From Candidatus Sordicultor aquaticus (GTDB lineage Bacteria; Atribacterota; Atribacteria; Atribacterales; Caldatribacteriaceae), in assembly GCA_018056825.1 (NCBI GenBank), contig JAGPEW010000002.1, positions 1 through 16,351 on the forward strand: a stretch of 16,351 bases of DNA. Direction: 5' to 3'. Of this stretch, positions 6,890 to 14,466 are shown in pieces. A program made the translations under genes and the position numbers. The notes beneath the pieces are model-generated. The model saw only the letters and a list, made by a program, of their open reading frames with translations, made no database searches and had not been told where the DNA came from. Numbering within the stretch: position 1 is the stretch's first letter; every line of letters begins with the position of its first letter.

Positions 6890-8482
6890 CTATTCCTCGT
6901 GCAACCAGCTTCTTAGCAGCTTAGCCGCATCTTCTGGATTAGTATTAACTAATTTTTTAATATCTTCTTCCATTTTTTTCTGTACTTCCATTTTTAATTT
7001 TTCCTCCGGGCTAAGCTCTATTGGTTTAATAGGTGGTAATTTTTCTTCCTCTTTTCCGTACTCTTCCGCTTCTTCATAAAATTCTGCCATTACCTTTTCA
7101 GGAGTAATAGCAGAAACCAGTATTCTTCTCCCTAAAGAATACATTAAAAAGATTAAAAGTCCTACTAACCCATACTTAGCTAAAAGCTCTATCCACTTCA
7201 TCATATTCTGGGAAGCTAAAGCTTTTTTCTCTTCTTCCTGCATTTCTCGATTGAAAGGTAAAGATTCTACAATCAACATATCTCCTCGCTCTTCGCTCAA
7301 GCCTGCTGCCGCCTTAACTACTCCTTCTACTTTTTCTACTTGTTCTGGAGGAAGTTCGCTATCTACTAAAACGGCTACCGAAAGCCGGTTAATTTTTCCT
7401 GGAGAGGAACTAAATTTCTCCATTACCCGGTTAATCTCATAATTCACTGTCGAATCTCGACGAGTATAATTACTATTCTGTCCTGTTTCGCTGCTTTCCT
7501 GACCATAAACAGGAATATTAGAAGCCACACCCGGAACTCCTCCTGGCGCTGTAGCTCCTCCCTGGTATTTTTCTTCTGTCTCTTGAGTGCTTCTTGCTAT
7601 TCCTTCTCCCCCTCTTATCGGCTCAAAGGTTTCCTTTTCCCCTTCTCGCTGCTCAAAATCCATATCCGCACTTACTCGCACCACTGCCTGGTTATATCCC
7701 AGAGCGCTCTCCAACATAGATTGAATTCTATTGGTAAGAGTGGCCTCTATTTCCTTCTTTATCTCCAGTTGAGTAGCAGTAAGGCGAGACAAAGTTGCCC
7801 AAGCAGAATCTTCTCCAGTTCCACTGGCTAAAACATTTCCTCGATCATCAACAATAGCTACTCGATCCGGATTTAAACCTTCTACACTATTAGCTATTAA
7901 ATTAGTAATCGCCTCTATCTGAGTGTTTTGAAGAGTAACCCCAGGACGGAGTTTTAAAACCACTGAAGCAGTGGGCAATTTCTCATCTTCAGCAAAAAGC
8001 CGCTCCTCTGGAACTACAATATGGACTCGCGCTCCTTCTACTTCCTGAAGTTCCATAATGGTTCTCTCTAACTCTCCTTGCAAAGCTCGCTGATAGTTAA
8101 CTTTCTGCAAAAAGCTAGTAAGACCAAAAGCATTTTTATCAAAAATTTCAAAGCCTTCCCCTTGAGTAGGCAAACCCTCTTGAGCTAACTTCATTCGTGC
8201 TTCATAAACTTTCTCTTGAGGAACTAAAATTCCTGTTCCCCCACTAGAGATTTGATAGGGAATATTCAGCTCTTTTAATTTATCTACTATCTTTCCTGAT
8301 TCTTCTATCGACAAATTTCGAAAGAGGGGAACGTAATCTGGTTTTCCGGCATAGAGAAAAAGAGTGGCTATCCCCGCTACCAAAACAGTGGAAATAAGCA
8401 AAAACAATAACCTTTGTCCCTGGTTCATTCCTTCCCAGGTTTTTTTTAGTTGTTCAGCAAAGTCAGCTAAGGGGTTTTTCAT
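6890..8482 (-). CDS. fliF: Flagellar MS-ring protein FliF
   Basis: FliF forms the membrane-embedded MS ring on which the rotor and export gate are built. The 530-residue protein has two transmembrane helices (about 24-45 and 433-450). They flank a large extracytoplasmic part with the YscJ/FliF ring-building motifs, including LRNLS-like PLFRNLSIEESGKIVDKL near 52-69 and VEGARVHIVVPEERLF at 148-163. A Gly/Ser-rich linker lies around 305-345. The C-terminal cytoplasmic tail ends in NPEDAAKLLRSWLHEE, the FliG-binding segment. The ATG lies 6 bases after the fliE stop and has only a weak ribosome site (CAGG inside the fliE end), so translational coupling is likely. Confidence 0.97.
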   Translation of the reverse strand: MKNPLADFAEQLKKTWEGMNQGQRLLFLLISTVLVAGIATLFLYAGKPDYVPLFRNLSIEESGKIVDKLKELNIPYQISSGGTGILVPQEKVYEARMKLAQEGLPTQGEGFEIFDKNAFGLTSFLQKVNYQRALQGELERTIMELQEVEGARVHIVVPEERLFAEDEKLPTASVVLKLRPGVTLQNTQIEAITNLIANSVEGLNPDRVAIVDDRGNVLASGTGEDSAWATLSRLTATQLEIKKEIEATLTNRIQSMLESALGYNQAVVRVSADMDFEQREGEKETFEPIRGGEGIARSTQETEEKYQGGATAPGGVPGVASNIPVYGQESSETGQNSNYTRRDSTVNYEINRVMEKFSSSPGKINRLSVAVLVDSELPPEQVEKVEGVVKAAAGLSEERGDMLIVESLPFNREMQEEEKKALASQNMMKWIELLAKYGLVGLLIFLMYSLGRRILVSAITPEKVMAEFYEEAEEYGKEEEKLPPIKPIELSPEEKLKMEVQKKMEEDIKKLVNTNPEDAAKLLRSWLHEE

Positions 8483-8488
8483 AATCTA

Positions 8489-8776
8489 TTATACCTGCAT
8501 GCGCATTATTTCTTGGTAAGCCTCTACCACTTTATTTCTAACTTGTACAGTAAGTCCCAGAGCCAGATTAGCTTTTTCTAAAGCTATAAGGGCGTTATGG
8601 ATATCTTCTTCCCCTCGCGCTACCTTTTCCACCATCTGGTCCGCTTCCACTTGGAGATTATTCACTTTTTGTAAAGCTTGATTTAAATATTCGCCAAACT
8701 TTCCCACCCCGGCAGAAGAGGAGACATCTTTTTCTAAGCCTAAAGAAAGAGGAGAAATTCCATTTTCTATTTTCAT
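8489..8776 (-). CDS. fliE: Flagellar hook-basal body protein FliE
   Basis: FliE connects the MS ring to the proximal rod and is the first protein exported by the flagellar apparatus. The 95-residue protein matches the family in length. Its C-terminal half is diagnostic: GEEDIHNALIALEKANLAL (55-73) and QVRNKVVEAYQEIMRMQV ending at the last residue. The ATG has GAGGG about 6 bases upstream and follows the flgC stop by 12 bases. Confidence 0.95.
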   Translation of the reverse strand: MKIENGISPLSLGLEKDVSSSAGVGKFGEYLNQALQKVNNLQVEADQMVEKVARGEEDIHNALIALEKANLALGLTVQVRNKVVEAYQEIMRMQV

Positions 8777-8788
8777 CTTTTTCCCTCA

Positions 8789-9181
8789 CTACCGCCCAAT
8801 ATTTAGGGCGCTATTCACCATAGTTTTAGTAGCATTCAACGCCGTCACATTAGCTTCATAAGCCCGAGTAGCGGCTAACATATCCACCATCTCATTCACT
8901 AAAATCACATTGGGATATTCTACCCACCCCTCAGCATTAGCATCAGGATGCTCGGGTCGATAAACTAATCGCGATGGAGTAGAAGAATCTTCCTGGATTC
9001 TACTCACCCTCACTCCTCCATCTTGCCCTACATCGAATACTACCATTTGCCTCCGGTATGGTCCTCCGTCTGCCGTTCTAGTAGTATCAACGTTCGCCAC
9101 ATTAGAAGATATAATATCCATCCGTAAACGCTCAGCAGTAAGAGCTGAAGCACTGATATCGAAATTGCGAAATATCTTCAC
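8789..9181 (-). CDS. flgC: Flagellar basal-body rod protein FlgC
   Basis: FlgC is a proximal rod subunit. At 130 residues it is near the usual length. The N-terminal rod motif is SSNVANVDTTRT (25-36). The C-terminal rod helix is ATRAYEANVTALNATK (104-119), and these two helices pack together in assembled rod. The start is GTG with GGGAGGTG about 9 bases upstream, which includes the final codons of flgB; only one base separates the flgB stop from this GTG. Confidence 0.95.
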   Translation of the reverse strand: MKIFRNFDISASALTAERLRMDIISSNVANVDTTRTADGGPYRRQMVVFDVGQDGGVRVSRIQEDSSTPSRLVYRPEHPDANAEGWVEYPNVILVNEMVDMLAATRAYEANVTALNATKTMVNSALNIGR

Positions 9182-9182
9182 C

Positions 9183-9572
9183 TCATCGCACCTCCCTAAT
9201 TACTGTTCCCAATAGATTAAATTTTTCTGAAACCATGCGGGTTAAAGTCTGATAATAGAGGCTGTTTTCCAAAATTAAAGTCATTTCTTTCTCCATATCC
9301 ACTCCTCCTCCATCTTGGCGTACCGCATATTCTTCCACCCCTTTAGCAATTGATGTTTCTCCACCTTCAGGAAGAAGATGGTTAGGGTGAGTTAAACGCA
9401 GGTTTCCCTTTTCCTCGTTTTCTCTTAAATAAGCTTCAAAGTTTACATCCTGGCGCTGGTAATTGGGAGTTTCTGCATTTGCTACATTGTTCACCAACAA
9501 ATTCTGCCGAACCAAAGATAAATCCAGACCTTTTTCTAAAAGCTGAAAAACGGGATCTTTTATAATCTCCAT
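9183..9572 (-). CDS. flgB: Flagellar basal-body rod protein FlgB
   Basis: FlgB is a proximal rod subunit and the first structural gene of the basal-body block. It has 129 residues, close to the family norm. The rod signature is NNVANAETPNYQRQDVNF (28-45), with a VDMEKEM motif at 91-97 and a C-terminal helix (LYYQTLTRMVSEKFNLL). The ATG has GAGGTG about 6 bases upstream. It is separated from rpoN by 88 bases, the largest gap in the cluster, so an internal promoter is possible there. I found no convincing sigma-A, sigma-28 or complete sigma-54 motif in that gap. Confidence 0.95.
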   Translation of the reverse strand: MEIIKDPVFQLLEKGLDLSLVRQNLLVNNVANAETPNYQRQDVNFEAYLRENEEKGNLRLTHPNHLLPEGGETSIAKGVEEYAVRQDGGGVDMEKEMTLILENSLYYQTLTRMVSEKFNLLGTVIREVR

Positions 9573-9660
9573 TTCTTCACCTCAAGTGGTATACTTATCA
9601 ACTATTGAGGATAAATTATTATGCCAAAATGAAGGGGAAAAGGTAGAAAAGCTTAAAAAG

Positions 9661-10989
9661 CTACTTTTCTTTTATTCTTCGGCGCAAATGAGAGGGTAAA
9701 ACGCCCATTTCTTCCCGATAAAGAGCGCAAGTCCGGCGAGCCACGTAAAAACCTTTCTTTGCCAACTCTTGGGTTATTTCTTGGTCAGAAAGAGGATGAC
9801 GAGGTGTTTCGCTATCTAAGATAACTTTTATCATTTCTTTAACCGGATAAGAATTATCAAAGAAAAACTTGATACTCCTTACTATTCCATCGGGGAAACA
9901 AATCGATTTTTCTTTTAAAACCTGGCAAACCGCACTTATACTCACCCCTACTCCCTCAGCTACTTCCTTTTGAGTAAGGGGTACAAAATAATGAAACCCG
10001 CGAAGAAAAAACTCTTTTTCTTCTTCTACTATATAATCCAAAACCCGCAATAACAGTTGATTTCGATAATTAAGGCAAGATACTACTTCCCTCGCTTCTC
10101 TCAATTTTTCTTGCCAGAAAATTTTCTCTCGCTCTAAAGTTTCTTTCTTTCGTTTTCGGTAAAAAGAGAGCACCTCTTCATTTATTGTCAATTGAAAATA
10201 AGGAGAAGGAGTAAGAAGCACTTCAAAATTATTTTCTCCTACTTCTAAAATCTCCGCATCGGGGAAGAGATAAGAAAAGGGGGATTCTAATTCTTTTGCC
10301 TCTCGGCCCAGCGAAGCTTCAAAAAACTGAGCAGGGGAAAAGAAAAGTTTGTCTTGATAAGGTTCTAAAAGTTTTTGAAATTGGTAAGGATGAGAGATTA
10401 ACTCTCGGCGAATTTTTTCCTTTTCTTCCTTTTTTATTATTTTCAACTCTATCATCTGTAATAGGAGAAAGTCACAAGTATCACAAGCAGCAAAACCCAA
10501 AAAACCCTCCTTTCTTATTTTTTCAATTATCTCTTCTAAATCATCTTCTTTTTTTTCCAATAAAAAAGCCAATCTTTCTCGGCTTTCTCGCAAAAACCCA
10601 TCTTCATCTAAGCGAGCAATTAAAAAGTGGAGAATCATTTTTTCTTCCCGGCTTAATTCTATGAAAGAGAAAATTTCTTCTTTCATCATCTCTTTCCAAT
10701 CTTTTTTTTCTCCCCCCTCCATAAACTCTTTTCCCGGAAATTCCTCATCTTCTCTTCTTTTTAGATACCTTCCACAGTTAGGACAAAAAGCAGGATAGCC
10801 ATTCAATTTTGTCCCACAGCTATAACAAAAACTTCCTTCTCTTACTTCTAAAAGAGGGTTTTCTTCTATTAATTTTTGTAATTTCTGCTCCAGTTGAGGA
10901 AGAGATAAAGCCATCATCTCCACTGCCTGAGCCATCTTGGGAATAAGCTGAGGTCGTTGAACAAGCTGAAGGCTTTCTCTTAATTCCAT
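9661..10989 (-). CDS. rpoN: RNA polymerase sigma-54 factor with an inserted zinc-ribbon-like module
   Basis: Sigma-54 directs polymerase to -24/-12 promoters and needs an AAA+ activator to start transcription. Region I is clear (SLQLVQRPQLIPKMAQAVEM, then LPQLEQKLQKLIEENPLLE, 6-48). Next comes a four-cysteine module, CYSC at 55-58 and CPNC at 69-72, then an acidic stretch. The core-binding region includes LDEDGFL (128-133) and a degenerate LLLQM segment (175-179). The DNA-binding part has an HTH (LTQKEVAEGVGVSISAVCQV, 338-357) and an RpoN box reading ARRTCALYRE (417-426) instead of ARRTVAKYRE. At 442 residues it is slightly short. It starts with ATG one base after the histidine kinase stop. 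Identity is secure; the cysteine module and the altered box are unusual. Confidence 0.93.
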   Translation of the reverse strand: MELRESLQLVQRPQLIPKMAQAVEMMALSLPQLEQKLQKLIEENPLLEVREGSFCYSCGTKLNGYPAFCPNCGRYLKRREDEEFPGKEFMEGGEKKDWKEMMKEEIFSFIELSREEKMILHFLIARLDEDGFLRESRERLAFLLEKKEDDLEEIIEKIRKEGFLGFAACDTCDFLLLQMIELKIIKKEEKEKIRRELISHPYQFQKLLEPYQDKLFFSPAQFFEASLGREAKELESPFSYLFPDAEILEVGENNFEVLLTPSPYFQLTINEEVLSFYRKRKKETLEREKIFWQEKLREAREVVSCLNYRNQLLLRVLDYIVEEEKEFFLRGFHYFVPLTQKEVAEGVGVSISAVCQVLKEKSICFPDGIVRSIKFFFDNSYPVKEMIKVILDSETPRHPLSDQEITQELAKKGFYVARRTCALYREEMGVLPSHLRRRIKEK

Positions 10990-10990
10990 A

Positions 10991-12112
10991 TCATTCTTCT
11001 CCTCCCTGGGGAAGAAAGACTTTTATTCTTGTTCCTTCTCCTTCTCGAGAGGTTACCTCCATCCATCCTTTATGAGCCCGCACAATGCTATAAGAAACAG
11101 AAAGACCCAATCCCGTTCCCCTTTCCTTGGTGGTAAAAAAGGGTTCAAAAATACGAGGTAATACCTTTTCGGGTATACCCTTTCCTTCATCAATAAATCC
11201 TACTTCTACAAATTTACCATTACCCACTCCATTTTCGGGAAAAGAAAAACTCTCGAGAGGAGTAAGACGAGTGTAAACTTGCAATTTCCCTCCTTTTTCT
11301 TTCATAGCTTCCAGAGCATTTTTAGCCAGGTTCAGAAATACCTGTCTCATTCGGATTTTATCCACCTTTACCAGAGGTATATCGTCACTGAAGTTTAAAT
11401 CTAGCTTTATTGTATCATTCATCAACACATCCAACACTGAAATACTTTCTTGCACTAGGAAGTTAATATCCACATCTTCTTTACTAAGAACCATAGGTTT
11501 AGAAAAGTCCACTAGCTCTTGAATCAATCTCCCGCAATACTCAGCTTCTTTTTCGATTTTCTCTAACCCTCGTTTAGTAACTTCGCAGATCTCACATCCG
11601 TTGCTTTCTCTTATTTTCTGCAACAGCATCTGGGTATAGCCAAAAATAACTGTAAGAGGGTTATTGATTTCATGAGCTACGCTAGCAATAAACCTGCTAA
11701 TACTGGACAATTTTTCCATCTGCCGGATATTTTCACCCCATCGAGCCTTCTGGGTCACATCTTCCACCAAACACACTATATTTGTTCTATTACTTTCTTT
11801 TTTCCACAGAAAAAAATGAAGATTTAGTAAGTGCTCTTCTTCCCATCGGTCTTTTATTGGCCAGTTACGGATAAAAACTTTTTCTTCAAACTGCAAACTT
11901 CTCCTAGTCTCTTCCCAGGAAAAATCGGAACCCCAAACTTCTTCTGCTTTCTTCTTTATAACCTTTTCTTTCTCCCAATTGGTTATTAATTCCATTTCCT
12001 TGTTCCAGCACATTATCCTGCCTCGTCGGGTGAAAATAACTACTCCCAAAGGAATTTGATTAAGGAAAGAAGAGAGAGAAGAAAGCTTTTTCACCATAAG
12101 AGATTCTTTCAA
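10991..12112 (-). CDS. Soluble PAS-domain sensor histidine kinase (NtrB/FlrB-like)
   Basis: This 373-residue kinase has no transmembrane segment. An N-terminal PAS-like domain (about 12-120) contains IPLGVVIFTRRGRIMCWNKE. The HisKA helix has the phospho-accepting His147 in VAHEINNPLTVIFGYTQMLL. The catalytic domain shows the N box (NLAKNALEAM, 261-270), the G1 box (DEGKGIP), FEPFFTTK and the G2 box (GTGLGLS). This architecture is that of NtrB, FlrB and FleS, which phosphorylate sigma-54 activators, and rpoN is the next gene. No sigma-54 activator is encoded here, so the partner is unknown. CheY next door is a possible partner. A CEIC pair (173-176) sits after the HisKA helix. The start is a TTG overlapping the cheY stop (TTGA); an ATG at 12097 is the alternative. 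Confidence 0.9.
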   Translation of the reverse strand: MKESLMVKKLSSLSSFLNQIPLGVVIFTRRGRIMCWNKEMELITNWEKEKVIKKKAEEVWGSDFSWEETRRSLQFEEKVFIRNWPIKDRWEEEHLLNLHFFLWKKESNRTNIVCLVEDVTQKARWGENIRQMEKLSSISRFIASVAHEINNPLTVIFGYTQMLLQKIRESNGCEICEVTKRGLEKIEKEAEYCGRLIQELVDFSKPMVLSKEDVDINFLVQESISVLDVLMNDTIKLDLNFSDDIPLVKVDKIRMRQVFLNLAKNALEAMKEKGGKLQVYTRLTPLESFSFPENGVGNGKFVEVGFIDEGKGIPEKVLPRIFEPFFTTKERGTGLGLSVSYSIVRAHKGWMEVTSREGEGTRIKVFLPQGGEE

Positions 12113-12474
12113 TTTCCCAAAACTTTCTTAACCGCCTCAATAACCCGGTCAGGCTTAAAAGGCTTTACTATAAAGTCTCGCGCTCCTGCTTGAATGGCAT
12201 CTACCACCATGGCTTGTTGCCCCATAGCACTGCACATAATAATTTTAGCTTGAGGATCTCTTTTTTTGATCTCTTTTACTGCAGCAATCCCGTCCATCTC
12301 AGGCATAGTGATATCCATGGTTACCAAATCTGGTTTAGCCTCTTCATATTTCAACAATGCCTCTTGACCGTTACTTGCTTCTGCTACCACCTCATAACCG
12401 TTTTTAGTCAGAATATCTTTAAGCATCATTCTCATAAAAGCAGCATCATCAACTATCATTATTCTTCCTGGCAT
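12109..12474 (-). CDS. cheY: Chemotaxis response regulator CheY
   Basis: CheY is a single receiver domain that carries phosphoryl groups from CheA to the flagellar motor. All catalytic positions are present in the 121 residues: acidic pair Asp9/Asp10, phospho-acceptor Asp54 in VTMDITMPEMDG, Ser82 in the switch position, and Lys104 in IVKPFKPDRV. The sequence resembles Bacillus/Thermotoga-type CheY. It follows cheA by 6 bases with AGGAGG overlapping the cheA stop, and overlaps the kinase gene by 4 bases. Given that adjacency it might also receive phosphate from that kinase, which is inference. Confidence 0.93.
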   Translation of the reverse strand: MPGRIMIVDDAAFMRMMLKDILTKNGYEVVAEASNGQEALLKYEEAKPDLVTMDITMPEMDGIAAVKEIKKRDPQAKIIMCSAMGQQAMVVDAIQAGARDFIVKPFKPDRVIEAVKKVLGN

Positions 12475-12480
12475 AATTTG

Positions 12481-14439
12481 CTAACCTCCTGCTCGGGAAA
12501 ATTTCCATAATAAACTAGCTACATCTATAATCAGTGATATTCCTCCATCACCAAGAATGGTGGCACCACCTAAACCTCGCACATCCCCCATATAGGAGCC
12601 CAGAGATTTTATCACAATCTCTTGTTCTCCTAGCACTTCCTCCACTACCAATCCCGCAAGACCCGAGGAAGCGCTAACTACCACCGTATATAAAATTTCA
12701 GGTATTCCTTCGTCATTTGTAAAATTGCATTTTTGAGAATCTAAGAGAGCTCCTAATTCTAAAAGAGGAAGAGTTTTTCCCCGGAAAAGAGTAGTTAAAA
12801 CCCTGTTTACCCAGTAAGTATTCTTCTTCTCTACTTTTTCTATTTCCACCACATCGGATAAAGGTATAGAATACATAGATTCCCTCACTTTTACCAGTAA
12901 CGCTCTAATAATAGCCAAAGTAAGAGGTAAGCGAAGATAAAAAGTAGTACCTACACCCAACCGGCTCTCTACCCGGACTTGGCCATTGATCCGCTCAATA
13001 TTTCTCTTTACTACGTCCATGCCTACTCCCCGACCCGAAACTTCGGTAACTTTATCACTAGTAGAGAAACCAGGATAAAAAATGAAATCTACTATTTCTC
13101 GTTCGCTCATTTTATTAACTTCTTCCCAAGTAGTTAAACCTATTTTAACTGCTTTTTCCTTTATTTTTTCTATATCTAATCCTCTTCCATCATCTTCAAC
13201 TACAATAACCACAGAGTTTTCTTCCTGATAAGCTCGAAGAATGACTTTTCCCTGAGATGGTTTACCTTGTTTTATCCTTTCTTCTCTACTTTCAATACCA
13301 TGGTCTACGGCATTACGCAAGAGATGAATTAAGGGGTCGGTTATTTCTTCTAAGAGAGAACGGTCTAGCTCTGTTTCTTCCCCTTCAATGATAAAATTTA
13401 TTTCCTTACCTGATTGATGAGCTAAGTCTCTTACCAACCGAGGAAAACGGTTAAAAACCTCAGCCAGAGGAAGCATCCTGGCCTTCATTATCTCCATTTG
13501 CAAATCATTGGTAATACGGCCAATATGAGTAGTAGTGTCAGAAAGTATCTCTCGAAATTGAGCTAGTTCCTGGTAGTCCCTGAGACGCTGAATTATGTCT
13601 TCTAACCTGGTGCGATCGATTACCAACTCTCCTACTAGATTGAGAAGAGAATCCAATCTCTCTACATCCACTCTTACTGTTTTTTTCAAATTAGTAGTAA
13701 TTTTTTGTTCCCCTGCAGAAGGAATAGTGTTCTTCTCCTCTTTTTCTTCTTTTCCTTCTTCCAAATTCTTTTCCTCTTCTTCTCCTTTTATTTCTGCCTT
13801 TTCTATTTCAGCCACAGATTCCACTATTTTAATTATTTCCGTAGAAGGAAGACTAGCACGAACTAACAGATCAAAACTCTGACCAAAGTTTTCTCCTTCT
13901 AAGTCTGAAAGAGGAGGAACAGTTTTTACCACTTCTACTCCACTATCTTGCAAGCGGTTAATAACCAGATAGGCTCTTACTCCCTTCATAGAACAATCAG
14001 AAATTAATTTAACTGTCAACCAATATTCTTCTACTTTTTTGTCCTTTTTTTCTCCAAAAGATTGCAAATTAGAACTTATCTCTGTTATATCCCAATCTGG
14101 TTCCTGACCTTTCTCTGCTATCTCTTCCAACATTCTTTTTAAGAAATCTACTCCTTGTAAGAGCATATCTATCAAAGAAGAGCTAACCCGTACTTCTCCT
14201 CGACGCACTTTATCCAAAAGATTTTCCAGAAGGTGAGATACTTCTGCCAGACGTTGAAAACCCATAGAACCAGAAGAGCCTTTAATGGTGTGAAAAGAAC
14301 GAAAAATAGCCTGAACAACATCTTGATTATCAGGTTCCTTTTCCAGCTTTACCAGGTTTTCTTCTAATCCCTCGATATGTTCTTTTGCTTCTTCTATAAA
14401 CACTCCTAAGTAATGGCTAACATCAAAGTTATCTTCCAA
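12481..14439 (-). CDS. cheA: Chemotaxis histidine kinase CheA
   Basis: CheA autophosphorylates under receptor control and phosphorylates CheY. All five domains are visible in 652 residues. P1 has His50 in FRSFHTIKGSSGSMGF. P2 (about 139-212) is a Bacillus/Thermotoga-like CheY-binding domain. An acidic linker (about 215-240) leads to P3 with LDSLLNLVGELVIDRTRL (262-279). P4 has LLRNAVDHGIE (373-383), DDGRGLD and GRGVGMDVV. P5 is a CheW-like domain from about 505. The start is TTG with a GGGGG ribosome site about 10 bases upstream, and the resulting N-terminus fits CheA well. No cheW, cheB, cheR or receptor gene is present in the window. It follows a lipoprotein gene by 27 bases. Confidence 0.97.
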   Translation of the reverse strand: MEDNFDVSHYLGVFIEEAKEHIEGLEENLVKLEKEPDNQDVVQAIFRSFHTIKGSSGSMGFQRLAEVSHLLENLLDKVRRGEVRVSSSLIDMLLQGVDFLKRMLEEIAEKGQEPDWDITEISSNLQSFGEKKDKKVEEYWLTVKLISDCSMKGVRAYLVINRLQDSGVEVVKTVPPLSDLEGENFGQSFDLLVRASLPSTEIIKIVESVAEIEKAEIKGEEEEKNLEEGKEEKEEKNTIPSAGEQKITTNLKKTVRVDVERLDSLLNLVGELVIDRTRLEDIIQRLRDYQELAQFREILSDTTTHIGRITNDLQMEIMKARMLPLAEVFNRFPRLVRDLAHQSGKEINFIIEGEETELDRSLLEEITDPLIHLLRNAVDHGIESREERIKQGKPSQGKVILRAYQEENSVVIVVEDDGRGLDIEKIKEKAVKIGLTTWEEVNKMSEREIVDFIFYPGFSTSDKVTEVSGRGVGMDVVKRNIERINGQVRVESRLGVGTTFYLRLPLTLAIIRALLVKVRESMYSIPLSDVVEIEKVEKKNTYWVNRVLTTLFRGKTLPLLELGALLDSQKCNFTNDEGIPEILYTVVVSASSGLAGLVVEEVLGEQEIVIKSLGSYMGDVRGLGGATILGDGGISLIIDVASLLWKFSRAGG

Positions 14440-14466
14440 ATTTTATTGTCCCCCTTCCCTTTTTTC

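Noticed and set aside
9591..9605. GATAA-containing site as a sigma-28 -10 element before flgB
   Set aside because: Only the GATAA part matches GCCGATAA, and no TAAA element is present about 15 bases upstream.
9612..9626. Possible sigma-54 promoter upstream of flgB (minus strand TGGCATAATAATTTA)
   Set aside because: The -24 half (TGGCA) is good, but at the correct distance the -12 element reads TTTA rather than TTGC, so the essential GC is missing. It may merit a look given the unusual RpoN box, but it does not meet the standard motif.
9650..9662. Short palindrome AGCTT-AAA-AAGCT at the end of rpoN, as a terminator
   Set aside because: The stem is only five pairs, mostly AT, it overlaps the stop codon, and the 88-base gap is otherwise unstructured. 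Too weak to call a terminator.
10296..10664. Plus-strand open frame inside rpoN
   Set aside because: It is antisense to the sigma-54 core-binding region, whose residues are clearly conserved; composition reflects the complement of Lys/Glu-rich coding.
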